Of a stretch of DNA of 34,439 nt, positions 1 to 8,041 are shown in pieces. Location of the stretch: contig JANQLW010000090.1 of NCBI GenBank assembly GCA_028280405.1, positions 1-34,439 of the forward strand. The letters are read 5' to 3'. The position numbers and the translations under genes are program-made. Position 1 is the stretch's first letter, and the number at the start of each line of letters is the position of its first letter. This DNA is from Bacteroidales bacterium. Lineage in GTDB: Bacteria; Bacteroidota; Bacteroidia; Bacteroidales; GCA-2711565. Below the pieces are notes generated by a model. The model made no database searches. It was not told where the DNA came from and was given only the letters and a program-made list of their open reading frames with translations.

Positions 1-57
1 AGGCGGGCCCTACGGGAAAAATATATTATTCCAATATGTCTTTGCTTCATAAACAGA

Positions 58-213
58 GCTTCTTTCTAAAAAACCGCATCTGGATACAAAGTGCAATCCT
101 TTAATAATAAGCTTATTGCATAAATCTGTCATTGGCAACTTGTTTCAGGATCTCATTCTAATTATGAATGCAGTATATTTAGGAGCTCCTGAAACAAGTT
201 CAGGATGACATGG
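58..213. repeat. Left copy of a long inverted repeat containing a hairpin
   Basis: The stretch from about 58 to 153 is repeated in inverted orientation at 34344-34439 with only a few mismatches; both copies share the strings CCGCATCTGGATACAAA and AATAAGCTTATTGCATAAAT. Inside it, TTGTTTCAGGA (about 141-151) and TCCTGAAACAA (about 187-197) form a hairpin, followed by TTCAGGATGACA. This CCTGAAACAAGTTCAGGATGACA palindrome looks like a dispersed intergenic repeat. No coding potential is visible in 1-305. Confidence 0.85.
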
Positions 214-305
214 GTTATTTTAGACCCTGTTATCAAATAACCCCATCTCTTTGGCACCCTTTCAGGCTTCACAATTCCCGGCCTAAAGGTCAGAACTATG
301 ACGGA

Positions 306-2747
306 TTATTTAAAGGCTACAACCGTAATCCCATCTCCTCCAAACTCAACATGCTGGTTTTTATAAGATTTTATTTCCGGAATTGATGATAAGTATTCCC
401 TTATTATTTGCCTTAAGATCCCATCTCCTTTTCCATGAAGGATTTGAATTTCTTTGATATTTAGCAAAATGGCTTCATCAACATACTCCCTTACCATTGA
501 TAAGGCTTCTTCTCCTCTCTTCCCTCTAACATCCATTGATAATTCAAAACGAGCCATTTTACTGTTGATGTTATTAATGATAGACGAGTAATTCGAACCT
601 CCGATTCTCTTATCTTTTCGGGACTGTTTTCTACTAACCTTTTTCAGAGATTTCAACTTTGTCCTCACTTGAATAGAATTATAGGAAATCAATGCATCTT
701 TACCGGAAATTTCAAGAAGTTCCCCTATCGTTTCCTGCTCTCCAACCTTTACCAGATCTCCTACTTTAAGAGGTTCATCGACTATCACTAATTCTTTAGA
801 TGATTTCTGAGTTATAGTTTTATTTGGTTCAATTTTATCCTTTTTCTTAATCTCAGGTTTTTCCGAAGCAAGCTGTTTAGATTCTTCTTTAACCTTAGCT
901 CTTAACTTCTTTGTTTTTTCTTTCTCTGCCTGAGATTCTTTAATTTCTTTTATAGTATGCTCAATAAGTTTATTGGAGTTATCTAACAGGCTTTTGGCTT
1001 CTATTCTTGCTTCCTGAATAATTTCTTCTTTTGAGGATTCAGTTTTTTCAAGCAATTCCTGATATTTTTCAGTAATCTCTTTTAAGAATTCATCAGCAAT
1101 TTTCAACTCAGCTTCTTTCTTCAAAATGTTTTGTTTATCAATTTCCAATTGTTGAAGTTGCTGATCAAAGTCCAATTGTGTTTTCCCGGTTTTTTTAATT
1201 GCTCTTTTCAATACTGCTTTGGGGAAACCAATATTTTTAGCAATCTCAAAAGCAAAAGAACTTCCGGGTTTCCCTATGGCCAATTTATAAAGAGGCTTTA
1301 TTTCTTTGGTATCAAAAAGCATTGCACCATTAAACACACCTTCATTATGGTCAGCTAGTAATTTCAAATTAGCATAGTGAGTAGTAATAACTCCAAAGGA
1401 TTTCTTTTCATTAAGTATTTCCAATGATGATTCGGCAATAGCTCCTCCCAACTGAGGTTCCGTGCCCGTACCAAATTCATCAATCAGAAATAGGGTATTT
1501 TCATCAGCATTTAAAACAAAATGTTTAATATTCAACAGATGAGAACTATAAGTGCTCAAATCATTTTCAAGTGATTGTTCATCTCCGATATCAATAAAGA
1601 TATTTTTAAAAACCCCAAGTTCGGATTCTTCATCAAAAGCCGGCATAACACCACATTGAGCCATATACTGGTTTAACCCTACGGTTTTCAGACAAACCGA
1701 CTTTCCCCCGGCATTTGGGCCCGAAACAATTAATATCCGCTGATGTTTATCCAGTTTAATGGTCAGGGGAATCAACTCTCTATCCTGTGCCTTAAAACTT
1801 TTATATAATAAAGGATGTTTTGAATTAATCCAATTTATCAAAGGTTTATTTTTAATTGTAGGAATATGTGCATCTAACACAATAGCTAACCTGGCTTTTG
1901 CTCGTATAAAATCAATTTGACCCAATAAACGATAAGCCGCAAATAAATCATCAAGAGAAGGCCTTAAGTACTCAGTAAAGGCTGTTAAAATTCTCGTTAT
2001 TTCTCTTCTTTCAGCATTTTCCAGATTTCTGATCTCATTATTTGTTTCAAAAATCTCAGCCGGCTCAATATATACTGTTTGTCCCGTAGCAGATTCATCA
2101 TGAATAAAACCTTTAATTTTTCTTTTATGAGTGGCTGCCATAGGAATAACCAATCGGCTATTTCTAAAAGTCGGCTCAACATCCTGTTCAGTCCATCCTG
2201 CCTTTTTTGCAAGTTTTAAAGCATTACTGATCTGCTTATCAATTTCTCTGTGAAGTTTATGCTGAGAACTTCTAATTTGTTTAAGCAAAGGTGAAGCATT
2301 ATCTTTTATTCTTCCCTTATCATCTATAATATTTTCTATTCTGGAAATAATTAGTTTATCCAGTTCAACACGAGTCACTAATTCCTTAAGTTCAGGGTAT
2401 TGTTCATTTTCTGTCTTCTTAAAGAAGGAAAATATTTCAAAGATCGTTATTAAGGAAGACTTCAAATCAAATAAAGCATCTACCTCTATAATGGTTCCTG
2501 AGATCCGGATTCGCTTTAACTCATGAGTAAGATCAAAATAATTTTGTGAAGGGAAGCTTTCTGAAAAATTTAAGATATGAACAAACTCATCAATCTGTGT
2601 CAACATTTTAGAGATTAATGATTTTTGGGTTGTAAACCTGATTCTTTCTACATAATACTTACCAAGTTCACAAATACACAATTGCTTCAGTTCTTCTTTA
2701 ATTAAGTCAAAGCCTATTTTTTTTTCAAAATTCTTTGGAAATATCAT
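306..2747 (-). CDS. mutS2: Endonuclease MutS2 (MutS-like ATPase with Smr domain)
   Basis: This is an 813-residue MutS2, close to the usual family length of about 780-830. MutS2 proteins bind branched DNA or stalled, collided ribosomes and act in anti-recombination or ribosome rescue, not in classical mismatch repair. Visible: a MutS core without the N-terminal mismatch-reading domain, Walker A GPNAGGKS at 343-350, Walker B LFLIDEFGTGTEP at about 419-431, the TTHY motif at about 455, a charged coiled-coil region at about 525-640, and a C-terminal Smr nuclease domain (about 738-813) with the MDVRG and HGKGDGILR motifs. The ATG start at 2747 is the only early Met. A perfect -7 element (2753-2760) ends only five bases before it, so the mRNA may be leaderless. 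No alternative identity is likely. Confidence 0.95.
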   Translation of the reverse strand: MIFPKNFEKKIGFDLIKEELKQLCICELGKYYVERIRFTTQKSLISKMLTQIDEFVHILNFSESFPSQNYFDLTHELKRIRISGTIIEVDALFDLKSSLITIFEIFSFFKKTENEQYPELKELVTRVELDKLIISRIENIIDDKGRIKDNASPLLKQIRSSQHKLHREIDKQISNALKLAKKAGWTEQDVEPTFRNSRLVIPMAATHKRKIKGFIHDESATGQTVYIEPAEIFETNNEIRNLENAERREITRILTAFTEYLRPSLDDLFAAYRLLGQIDFIRAKARLAIVLDAHIPTIKNKPLINWINSKHPLLYKSFKAQDRELIPLTIKLDKHQRILIVSGPNAGGKSVCLKTVGLNQYMAQCGVMPAFDEESELGVFKNIFIDIGDEQSLENDLSTYSSHLLNIKHFVLNADENTLFLIDEFGTGTEPQLGGAIAESSLEILNEKKSFGVITTHYANLKLLADHNEGVFNGAMLFDTKEIKPLYKLAIGKPGSSFAFEIAKNIGFPKAVLKRAIKKTGKTQLDFDQQLQQLEIDKQNILKKEAELKIADEFLKEITEKYQELLEKTESSKEEIIQEARIEAKSLLDNSNKLIEHTIKEIKESQAEKEKTKKLRAKVKEESKQLASEKPEIKKKDKIEPNKTITQKSSKELVIVDEPLKVGDLVKVGEQETIGELLEISGKDALISYNSIQVRTKLKSLKKVSRKQSRKDKRIGGSNYSSIINNINSKMARFELSMDVRGKRGEEALSMVREYVDEAILLNIKEIQILHGKGDGILRQIIREYLSSIPEIKSYKNQHVEFGGDGITVVAFK

Positions 2748-2752
2748 TCTTG

Positions 2753-2760
2753 CAAAAATA
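2753..2760 (-). promoter_or_regulatory. Bacteroidota-type -7 element of mutS2
   Basis: On the minus strand this reads TATTTTTG, a full match to TAnnTTTG. A TTG lies about 23 bases further upstream (2784-2786). Transcription would begin at or within a few bases of the ATG at 2747. Inference from consensus only. Confidence 0.4.
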
Positions 2761-2810
2761 TAAATAAATGCAACAAAAGCTTACAATGACTTTATATTCC
2801 TGCTAAATTT

Positions 2811-2847
2811 AAAAAAAGCATTCTGGGAATTCCAGAATGCTTTTTAA
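2811..2847 (-). terminator. Rho-independent terminator, symmetrical
   Basis: A perfect 14-bp stem, AAAAAGCATTCTGG (2813-2826) with CCAGAATGCTTTTT (2832-2845), has a 5-base loop. On the minus strand it lies immediately after the stop of the 61-residue gene ending at 2856 and ahead of mutS2, so it separates the two transcripts. The flanking A and T runs let it work in both directions. Confidence 0.8.
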
Positions 2848-2855
2848 AATCTCTT

Positions 2856-3041
2856 CTACGAAAGGAAAAATGAATTTCTGTTAATTACGCTATATAACCT
2901 CAGTTTATCTTTTCTTAATTCTTCAAAAAAGAAAACTTTTTCCCCTTTCTCATAAACCAAATAATCAATGTTTTCAACTTTATTTGGCTCTAATCCATTA
3001 GTACTAATTTCTTCGTAAGTGTATTCTTTATCAATTTCCAT
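2856..3041 (-). CDS. Small hypothetical protein (61 aa)
   Basis: I do not recognise this protein. It is a 61-residue acidic and charged sequence beginning MEIDKEYTYEEISTNG, with no membrane segment, Cys pair or other motif. Support for a real gene comes from its codon composition, its ATG, and the strong terminator that starts nine bases after its stop codon. It is separate from mutS2 (terminator between them) and faces away from the kinase region. No function can be proposed. Confidence 0.5.
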   Translation of the reverse strand: MEIDKEYTYEEISTNGLEPNKVENIDYLVYEKGEKVFFFEELRKDKLRLYSVINRNSFFLS

Positions 3042-3470
3042 GACTAACTGTATATTTTAATTACAAAGATTCCATTAAATCTCTTAGTGACTAAGCTTAA
3101 GAGTTAATTTTAGATTAAGGGAGCAGTGCAAATATCACAAAAAAATTCAAGAAAAAAAATATTCGCAATTATTTTTTAAATCCTAAATATTAAAAGGAAA
3201 TAAATTTTAAAACCCGAACAACACAACATACTAAAAACCAAAAAGTTCACCCCGTAATTATAATTACAAATGTAACTACTATAAACTCCATTTTGAAAGC
3301 TAGTTTCATTTTTTTATCTTTAACTTGTGCTATAGAAATCAGGTTTATTTTATCAACAATTTTTGCAGGTAAAATTTCTGCACTTAAAAGGAATTTGAGG
3401 ACAAAGTTGAGGAAAACCACGATTATGGATAAGTTAAAGCTCAACAAGATTTTAAACTATCTACTTGAAG
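3042..3470. other. AT-rich intergenic stretch before the receiver remnant
   Basis: There is no convincing gene here. An open frame from 3293 runs into the receiver remnant, but its first ~60 codons (a hydrophobic start, then Lys/Arg-rich) resemble nothing that belongs at the front of a receiver domain. I see no hairpin with a T run and no RNA gene. It may be the scar of the deletion that removed the rest of the ancestral regulator gene. Confidence 0.4.
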
Positions 3471-3651
3471 AAAGATATGAAGCGACGAAACTAATAAAAA
3501 AAATTCGTCCTGAATTACCAGTTATAGCTCAAACAGCTAATGCCATTGCCGGTGATCATGAAAAATCATTAGCTGCAGGATGTGATGATTACATTGCTAA
3601 ACTCATAAATATAAGGAGCTTATAAGTAAACTATATAAGTTCTTTTTATAA
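3471..3651 (+). pseudogene. Decayed C-terminal half of a response-regulator receiver domain
   Basis: The translation YEATKLIKKIRPELPVIAQT and the following residues, through AGCDDYIAK, align without gaps to the end of the hybrid kinase encoded downstream; about 30 of 42 residues are identical. The first half of the domain, including the phosphoacceptor Asp, is missing. The conserved Lys-Pro is now Lys-Leu. The frame ends early at 3625, but restoring one A in the ATAAGG run near 3612 continues it as NIKELISKLYKFFL and a stop at 3649-3651, a normal receiver ending. So this is a truncated and frameshifted remnant of a paralogous regulator or hybrid kinase. It is unlikely to make a functional product. 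Confidence 0.75.
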
Positions 3652-3682
3652 ATTTATAATATAACCAGTGTAAATATTGCCT

Positions 3683-6600
3683 ATGAATTCCTTTATGCGC
3701 AAAATTTTGATTATAGATGACCAAAAAAATAACTTAATAGCTTTAAGGGCACTCCTAAAAAATCATATCTCAAATTGTGTTGTTATTACTGCTGAATCAG
3801 GTACTAAAGGAATCGATCTGGCAAAAAAAGAACAACCCGATACTATTTTACTGGATATTTTCATGCCTGTGATGGATGGTTTTGAAGTTTGTAAGATTTT
3901 AAAGTCTGATAATCTAACAAAACATATCCCTATCATAATGCTCACTGCTGTTAGAAAAGATTCTGAAAGTAGAATTACAGGCTTAAACTCCGGAGCAGAA
4001 GCATTTATTTCAAAACCTATTGATACAATTGAACTTGTAGCACAAATAAATGTAATGTTTAGAATTAAGGATGCAGAAGATAGTCTTAGGCAGGAAAAAG
4101 AAAACCTGGAAGAATTAGTTTTAATAAGAACAAAGCAATTAGAGGAAAGCGAAAAACAATACAGAAACCTATTTGAAAATAATCATTCGATCATGCTTTT
4201 TATTGATCCGGAATCCGGGAATATTATAGAAGCAAATAAAGCAGCAAATAAATTTTATGGGTACACAAAAAAAGAATTTAAAGATCTCAACATAAGTAAT
4301 ATTAGTACTCTTTCAAAAAATGAAACTGATATAGAGATTAAAAAAGCCTTTTCAAATCGAAAAACATATTTCAATGCTCAACATCAACTTAAAAATGGAG
4401 AAATAAGGGAAGTAGAAATTCATTCTGATAAATTAATATGGGAAAAAAAACCTTTGCTCTATTCAATTATTTATGATATTACTGAGAAAAAAGAAATTGA
4501 GAAAAAACTAAAAGAACAGGGTACATTCGTAGATCAAAGCCCTGCTCCTGTATTTAGCATCGATTATAATGGGAAACTATTAGCTGTTAATAAATCAGCA
4601 AAAAAGGTTTCAACGAAATTTAGCGAAGGAAAATCTATATATGAAATTTTCAACAAGCTTGATAAAAGCTCCTTTGAAACACTAAATCAAAGCAAGACTT
4701 ATCAATTTGTAGAACTAATAAATACTAAAACTTATTTATTCACAGCAATAAAGAATGAGGATTATAAAACAATATATTTTTATGGAGCTGATATTACTAA
4801 AAGAACTATCATAGAACAAAAATTAAAAGATACTGCCTTTAATTTAAATAAATCTCAGAACATTGCTAAAATTGGCTCTTATGTTTTAAACATTGAAAAA
4901 GGGACCTGGGAGGGATCTGAATATTTAGATATCATTTTTGGACTAAATAAGACTGATCTGAAAACGGTAGAATCATGGGTTGACCTTATTCATCCGGATG
5001 ATCAAAAAATGATGGCAGATTATTTTACAAATAATGTGTTAAAAAACCATGAGAACTTTAATAAAGAATATCGAATCATAAATAAGAAGACCAATAAGGA
5101 ATACTGGGTGCATGGATTAGGAAAACTTGAATTTGACAAACAAGGAAATCCGGTTAAAATGATCGGAACAATTCAAAATATTAGTGACCGGTTAAAAACA
5201 GAAGAATCCATAAGAAGTAATGAACAAAAGATGTCTTTACATTTTAATCAAACACCGGTAGGTATCATAGAATGGGATTTAGATTTTAATGTCATTAACT
5301 GGAATTCTTCTGCAGGAAGAATTTTTGGTTATTCAAAAAAAGAAGCAATTGGCAAACATGCAACATTCCTTTTGAATGAAAATCAGCATAACTTAATTGA
5401 CCAAATGTGGAATGATTTAATTTCTCATAAAGGAGGAAGAAGAAATACGAATACGAATATTCGAAAAAATGGAGAACAAATCATTTGTGAATGGTATACG
5501 ACTCCTTTGGTTGATGAACATGGAAATGTAATTGCTATTACTTCAATAATTGAAGATATCACTGACAGAGTAAAAGCCGAACAAGTTCAAAAAATCATTT
5601 ATAAGATTTCTAATACTATTATTACCAGCGAAAAAATTGATGACTTTATACAACTGATTCAATTTGAATTAGGTAAGATTATTGATACCAAGAATTTTTA
5701 TATTGCATTTTATGATGAGGAAACCGATTATTTTACTTCTCCATATTATAGCGATGAAGAGGATGACATAGAATCTTGGCCGGCAGGCAAATCGTTAAGT
5801 ACAATTGTAATAAAAAAGTCCAAGTCAGTTTTATTAAAAAAAGATGAAATACTCAAGATGGCAGATAAAGGAGAAATTGATGTTATTTGTACCATCCCTG
5901 AAAGCTGGTTAGGCACACCTTTATATTTTGAAAATAAAGTTGCCGGAATTTTTGCTGTTCAAAGTTATGATAACCCTGATGCTTATGATAAATCGGACAT
6001 GAAAATCCTTGAATTTATTTCAAAACAAATCAGTATTTCATTATACCAAAAAAAGGCAAAAGAAGATTTAATAGAAAGTGAAAATCGTTTTGATCTGGCA
6101 ATGAAAGCTTCCAGAGATGGTCTTTATGATTGGGATCTTGTAAACAATAAGGTTTATTACTCGGAAACATGGAAAAAAATGTTGGGATATGAAAATAATG
6201 AACTCCCAAATATAATTGAGACCTGGGAGCAGCTATCTCATCCTAAAGAAAGAGATGCATCTCTTAAAAAACTTAAAAATGCTATCAAAAATAAAATTCA
6301 GCATTATGATGTTGAGTTTAGGATGAAACATAAAAAGGGGCATTGGGTTAATATTTTATTGAGAGCAAATATTATTTATGATAAAGATGGTAATGGGATC
6401 CGTGCAATAGGGACACATTCGGACATGACTGATATTAAAAAAGCAGAAAAAACTTTGAAAAAAGCATTAAAAAAAGCCCGGGAATCGGATCGCCTAAAAT
6501 CAACTTTCCTGGCAACAATGTCACATGAACTTAGAACGCCTTTAAATGCGATAATTGGATTCTCTGATATCATCAGTCATGAATTCACTATAGATGAGAT

Positions 6601-7612
6601 TCTGGAATTTAACAAAACCATTAACAAAAGTGGAAAGCATTTACTAAACATTGTTGAAGACTTGTTTGATGTTACTTTGATTGAAACAGGCGAAATAAAA
6701 ATTATTAAGGAAGAGCTTGATTTAAACAGTTTACTTAATGAAGTCCATGATATGATCATCATTGAACAAAACAAGGCAGATAAAAAGCATATAGAAATAA
6801 GCAACAACCAACTTTCGGAAAGTCAAAATATTGTTATACATACAGATCCTTCAAAGTTCAAACAAATTATTTTAAACCTGCTTAAAAATGCTTTAAAATT
6901 CACTCATGAAGGCTTTATTAAATACGGATTTGAATATGAAAACATTGATGATAAGGGTTATTTAAAATTCTATGTACAAGATACGGGGATAGGTATTCCG
7001 GAAGAAAAGCAGGAGTTAATTTTTGATATATTCAGACAAGTTGAAGATTCCAATACCAGAGAATATGGTGGCACTGGGATCGGGCTTACCATTTCAAAAC
7101 GATTAACAGAATTACTGGGAGGAGAAATGTGGCTTCATTCAGAAGAAGGTATAGGTACTATATTTTATTTTACCATTCCCTATAAGCAAAAGAAATTTAA
7201 AGAAGATGATAGCATAATATCTGTCAGCTCAGATATCTTAAAAACGGATAGTGTTAAAACCGTTCTCATTGTTGAAGATATGCAGTCGAGTTATGAATAC
7301 TTACATGTGGTTTTGACAAAATTAGGTTTAAAAACACTATGGGCTGAGAACGGAAAAATTGCTATAGAAATTTGCAAAAAAAACAATGAGATAGATTTAG
7401 TTCTAATGGATATTAATATGCCTGTGATGAATGGATTTGATGCAACCAAAACAATCAAGAAAATCAAGCCGAATCTTCCTATTATTGCTCAAACAGCTTA
7501 CGCCATACAGGGTGATACAGAAAAATCTTTGGAAGCAGGGTGTAATGATTATATTTCAAAACCTATAAGAAAAGGTGCATTAATATCCTTATTGAAAAAA
7601 TATATAAAATAA
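3683..7612 (+). CDS. Soluble hybrid sensor histidine kinase: REC-PAS(x5, one GAF)-HisKA-HATPase-REC
   Basis: This is a cytoplasmic multi-sensor phosphorelay kinase of about 1309 residues with no membrane segment or signal peptide. Numbering here counts from a TTG at 3677. Order: receiver 8-125 (Asp60 in ILLDIFMP; Lys113 in SKP), coiled coil 130-160, PAS-like repeats at about 159-275, 278-380, 386-507 and 512-635, GAF 640-795, PAS 798-925, HisKA with His950 (ATMSHELRTPLNAIIGF), HATPase with N box (LNLLKNALKF, about 1066-1075), DTGIGIPEE and YGGTGIGL, then a second receiver 1194-1311 (Asp1245 in LMDINMP; Lys1295). All catalytic residues are present. The start could be ATG 3683, ATG 3695 (MRKILIIDD, directly at the receiver) or TTG 3677. 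It stands alone, so the N-terminal receiver probably takes input from another kinase. The signal sensed is unknown. Confidence 0.93.
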   Translation: MNSFMRKILIIDDQKNNLIALRALLKNHISNCVVITAESGTKGIDLAKKEQPDTILLDIFMPVMDGFEVCKILKSDNLTKHIPIIMLTAVRKDSESRITGLNSGAEAFISKPIDTIELVAQINVMFRIKDAEDSLRQEKENLEELVLIRTKQLEESEKQYRNLFENNHSIMLFIDPESGNIIEANKAANKFYGYTKKEFKDLNISNISTLSKNETDIEIKKAFSNRKTYFNAQHQLKNGEIREVEIHSDKLIWEKKPLLYSIIYDITEKKEIEKKLKEQGTFVDQSPAPVFSIDYNGKLLAVNKSAKKVSTKFSEGKSIYEIFNKLDKSSFETLNQSKTYQFVELINTKTYLFTAIKNEDYKTIYFYGADITKRTIIEQKLKDTAFNLNKSQNIAKIGSYVLNIEKGTWEGSEYLDIIFGLNKTDLKTVESWVDLIHPDDQKMMADYFTNNVLKNHENFNKEYRIINKKTNKEYWVHGLGKLEFDKQGNPVKMIGTIQNISDRLKTEESIRSNEQKMSLHFNQTPVGIIEWDLDFNVINWNSSAGRIFGYSKKEAIGKHATFLLNENQHNLIDQMWNDLISHKGGRRNTNTNIRKNGEQIICEWYTTPLVDEHGNVIAITSIIEDITDRVKAEQVQKIIYKISNTIITSEKIDDFIQLIQFELGKIIDTKNFYIAFYDEETDYFTSPYYSDEEDDIESWPAGKSLSTIVIKKSKSVLLKKDEILKMADKGEIDVICTIPESWLGTPLYFENKVAGIFAVQSYDNPDAYDKSDMKILEFISKQISISLYQKKAKEDLIESENRFDLAMKASRDGLYDWDLVNNKVYYSETWKKMLGYENNELPNIIETWEQLSHPKERDASLKKLKNAIKNKIQHYDVEFRMKHKKGHWVNILLRANIIYDKDGNGIRAIGTHSDMTDIKKAEKTLKKALKKARESDRLKSTFLATMSHELRTPLNAIIGFSDIISHEFTIDEILEFNKTINKSGKHLLNIVEDLFDVTLIETGEIKIIKEELDLNSLLNEVHDMIIIEQNKADKKHIEISNNQLSESQNIVIHTDPSKFKQIILNLLKNALKFTHEGFIKYGFEYENIDDKGYLKFYVQDTGIGIPEEKQELIFDIFRQVEDSNTREYGGTGIGLTISKRLTELLGGEMWLHSEEGIGTIFYFTIPYKQKKFKEDDSIISVSSDILKTDSVKTVLIVEDMQSSYEYLHVVLTKLGLKTLWAENGKIAIEICKKNNEIDLVLMDINMPVMNGFDATKTIKKIKPNLPIIAQTAYAIQGDTEKSLEAGCNDYISKPIRKGALISLLKKYIK

Positions 7613-7647
7613 AAAGGTTTGGTAATAATATATACCAAACCTTTAAA
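7611..7647. terminator. Bidirectional terminator between the kinase gene and tRNA-Leu
   Basis: AAAGGTTTGGTA (7613-7624) and TACCAAACCTTT (7633-7644) form a perfect 12-bp stem with an 8-base loop, flanked by A and T runs. It starts just after the kinase stop codon and lies past the 3' end of the minus-strand tRNA-Leu, so it can end both transcripts. Confidence 0.8.
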
Positions 7648-7652
7648 ATTTG

Positions 7653-7737
7653 TACCCAGGGCGGGACTTGAACCCGCACGGCCGCAATGGCCAAAGGATT
7701 TTAAGTCCTTCGTGTCTACCAATTCCACCACCTGGGC
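7653..7737 (-). tRNA. tRNA-Leu (anticodon TAA)
   Basis: The minus strand folds as an 85-nt class II tRNA. The acceptor stem is GCCCAGG with CCTGGGT (one G-U pair) and discriminator A. The anticodon loop is CTTAAAA between AAGGA and TCCTT, giving UAA. There is a long variable arm (TGGCCATTGCGGCCG region) and a T arm GCGGGTTCAAGTCCCGC. CCA is not encoded. It is transcribed after tRNA-Gly. Confidence 0.95.
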
Positions 7738-7740
7738 ATT

Positions 7741-7872
7741 CCTTTGTGGCTACCACCACCTGGGTATTCTTTTCGAGCTAACATCCCCATAGTTATCATA
7801 ACGACTTATCACCCGGGCATCTTTTTCAAGAACAGTTGTCGCATCAAATGTTTCTACAATGCAACAAAAAAG
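7741..7872 (-). other. Spacer with partial duplicates of the tRNA-Leu 5' end
   Basis: On the minus strand, GAATACCCAGGTGGTGG (7753-7769) repeats the first bases of tRNA-Leu with its leader (GAATGCCCAGGTGGTGG, 7724-7740) almost exactly. A weaker third copy, GATGCCCGGGTGA, lies at about 7809-7821. Neither extra copy continues into a D arm, anticodon arm or T arm, so these are not tRNA genes. They look like remains of tandem tRNA duplication or of integration events at the tRNA. Confidence 0.5.
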
Positions 7873-7945
7873 AGCGAAAGACGGGACTCGAACCCGCGAC
7901 CCTAACCTTGGCAAGGTTATGCTCTACCAACTGAGCTACTTTCGC
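7873..7945 (-). tRNA. tRNA-Gly (anticodon GCC)
   Basis: A 73-nt cloverleaf on the minus strand. The acceptor stem is GCGAAAG with CTTTCGC and discriminator T. The D arm is GCTCAGTTGGTAGAGC, the anticodon loop TTGCCAA between TAACC and GGTTA, and the T arm GCGGGTTCGAGTCCCGT. It is the promoter-proximal gene of a two-tRNA unit with tRNA-Leu. Confidence 0.95.
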
Positions 7946-7961
7946 GTTTCAAAATGGTGTG

Positions 7962-7990
7962 CAAATATAATCAATTTTGATATATCACAA
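7962..7990 (-). promoter_or_regulatory. Promoter of the tRNA-Gly/tRNA-Leu unit
   Basis: On the minus strand TTG (7990-7988) is followed after 18 bases by TATATTTG (7969-7962), a full TAnnTTTG match. The start point would fall a few bases before the tRNA-Gly 5' end at 7945. Confidence 0.55.
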
Positions 7991-8041
7991 TATTTATTTC
8001 AATAAAATTTAAACTTTTTTTCAGCTTAAATTATTATGCTT

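Noticed and set aside
3293..3470. Front part of the 110-codon frame as a real N-terminus for a small regulator
   Set aside because: The sequence ahead of the receiver remnant lacks the phosphoacceptor half of a receiver domain and looks like fused intergenic DNA.
7741..7830. A third tRNA gene between tRNA-Leu and tRNA-Gly
   Set aside because: Only the first ~14 bases resemble tRNA-Leu; no anticodon arm or T arm can be folded.
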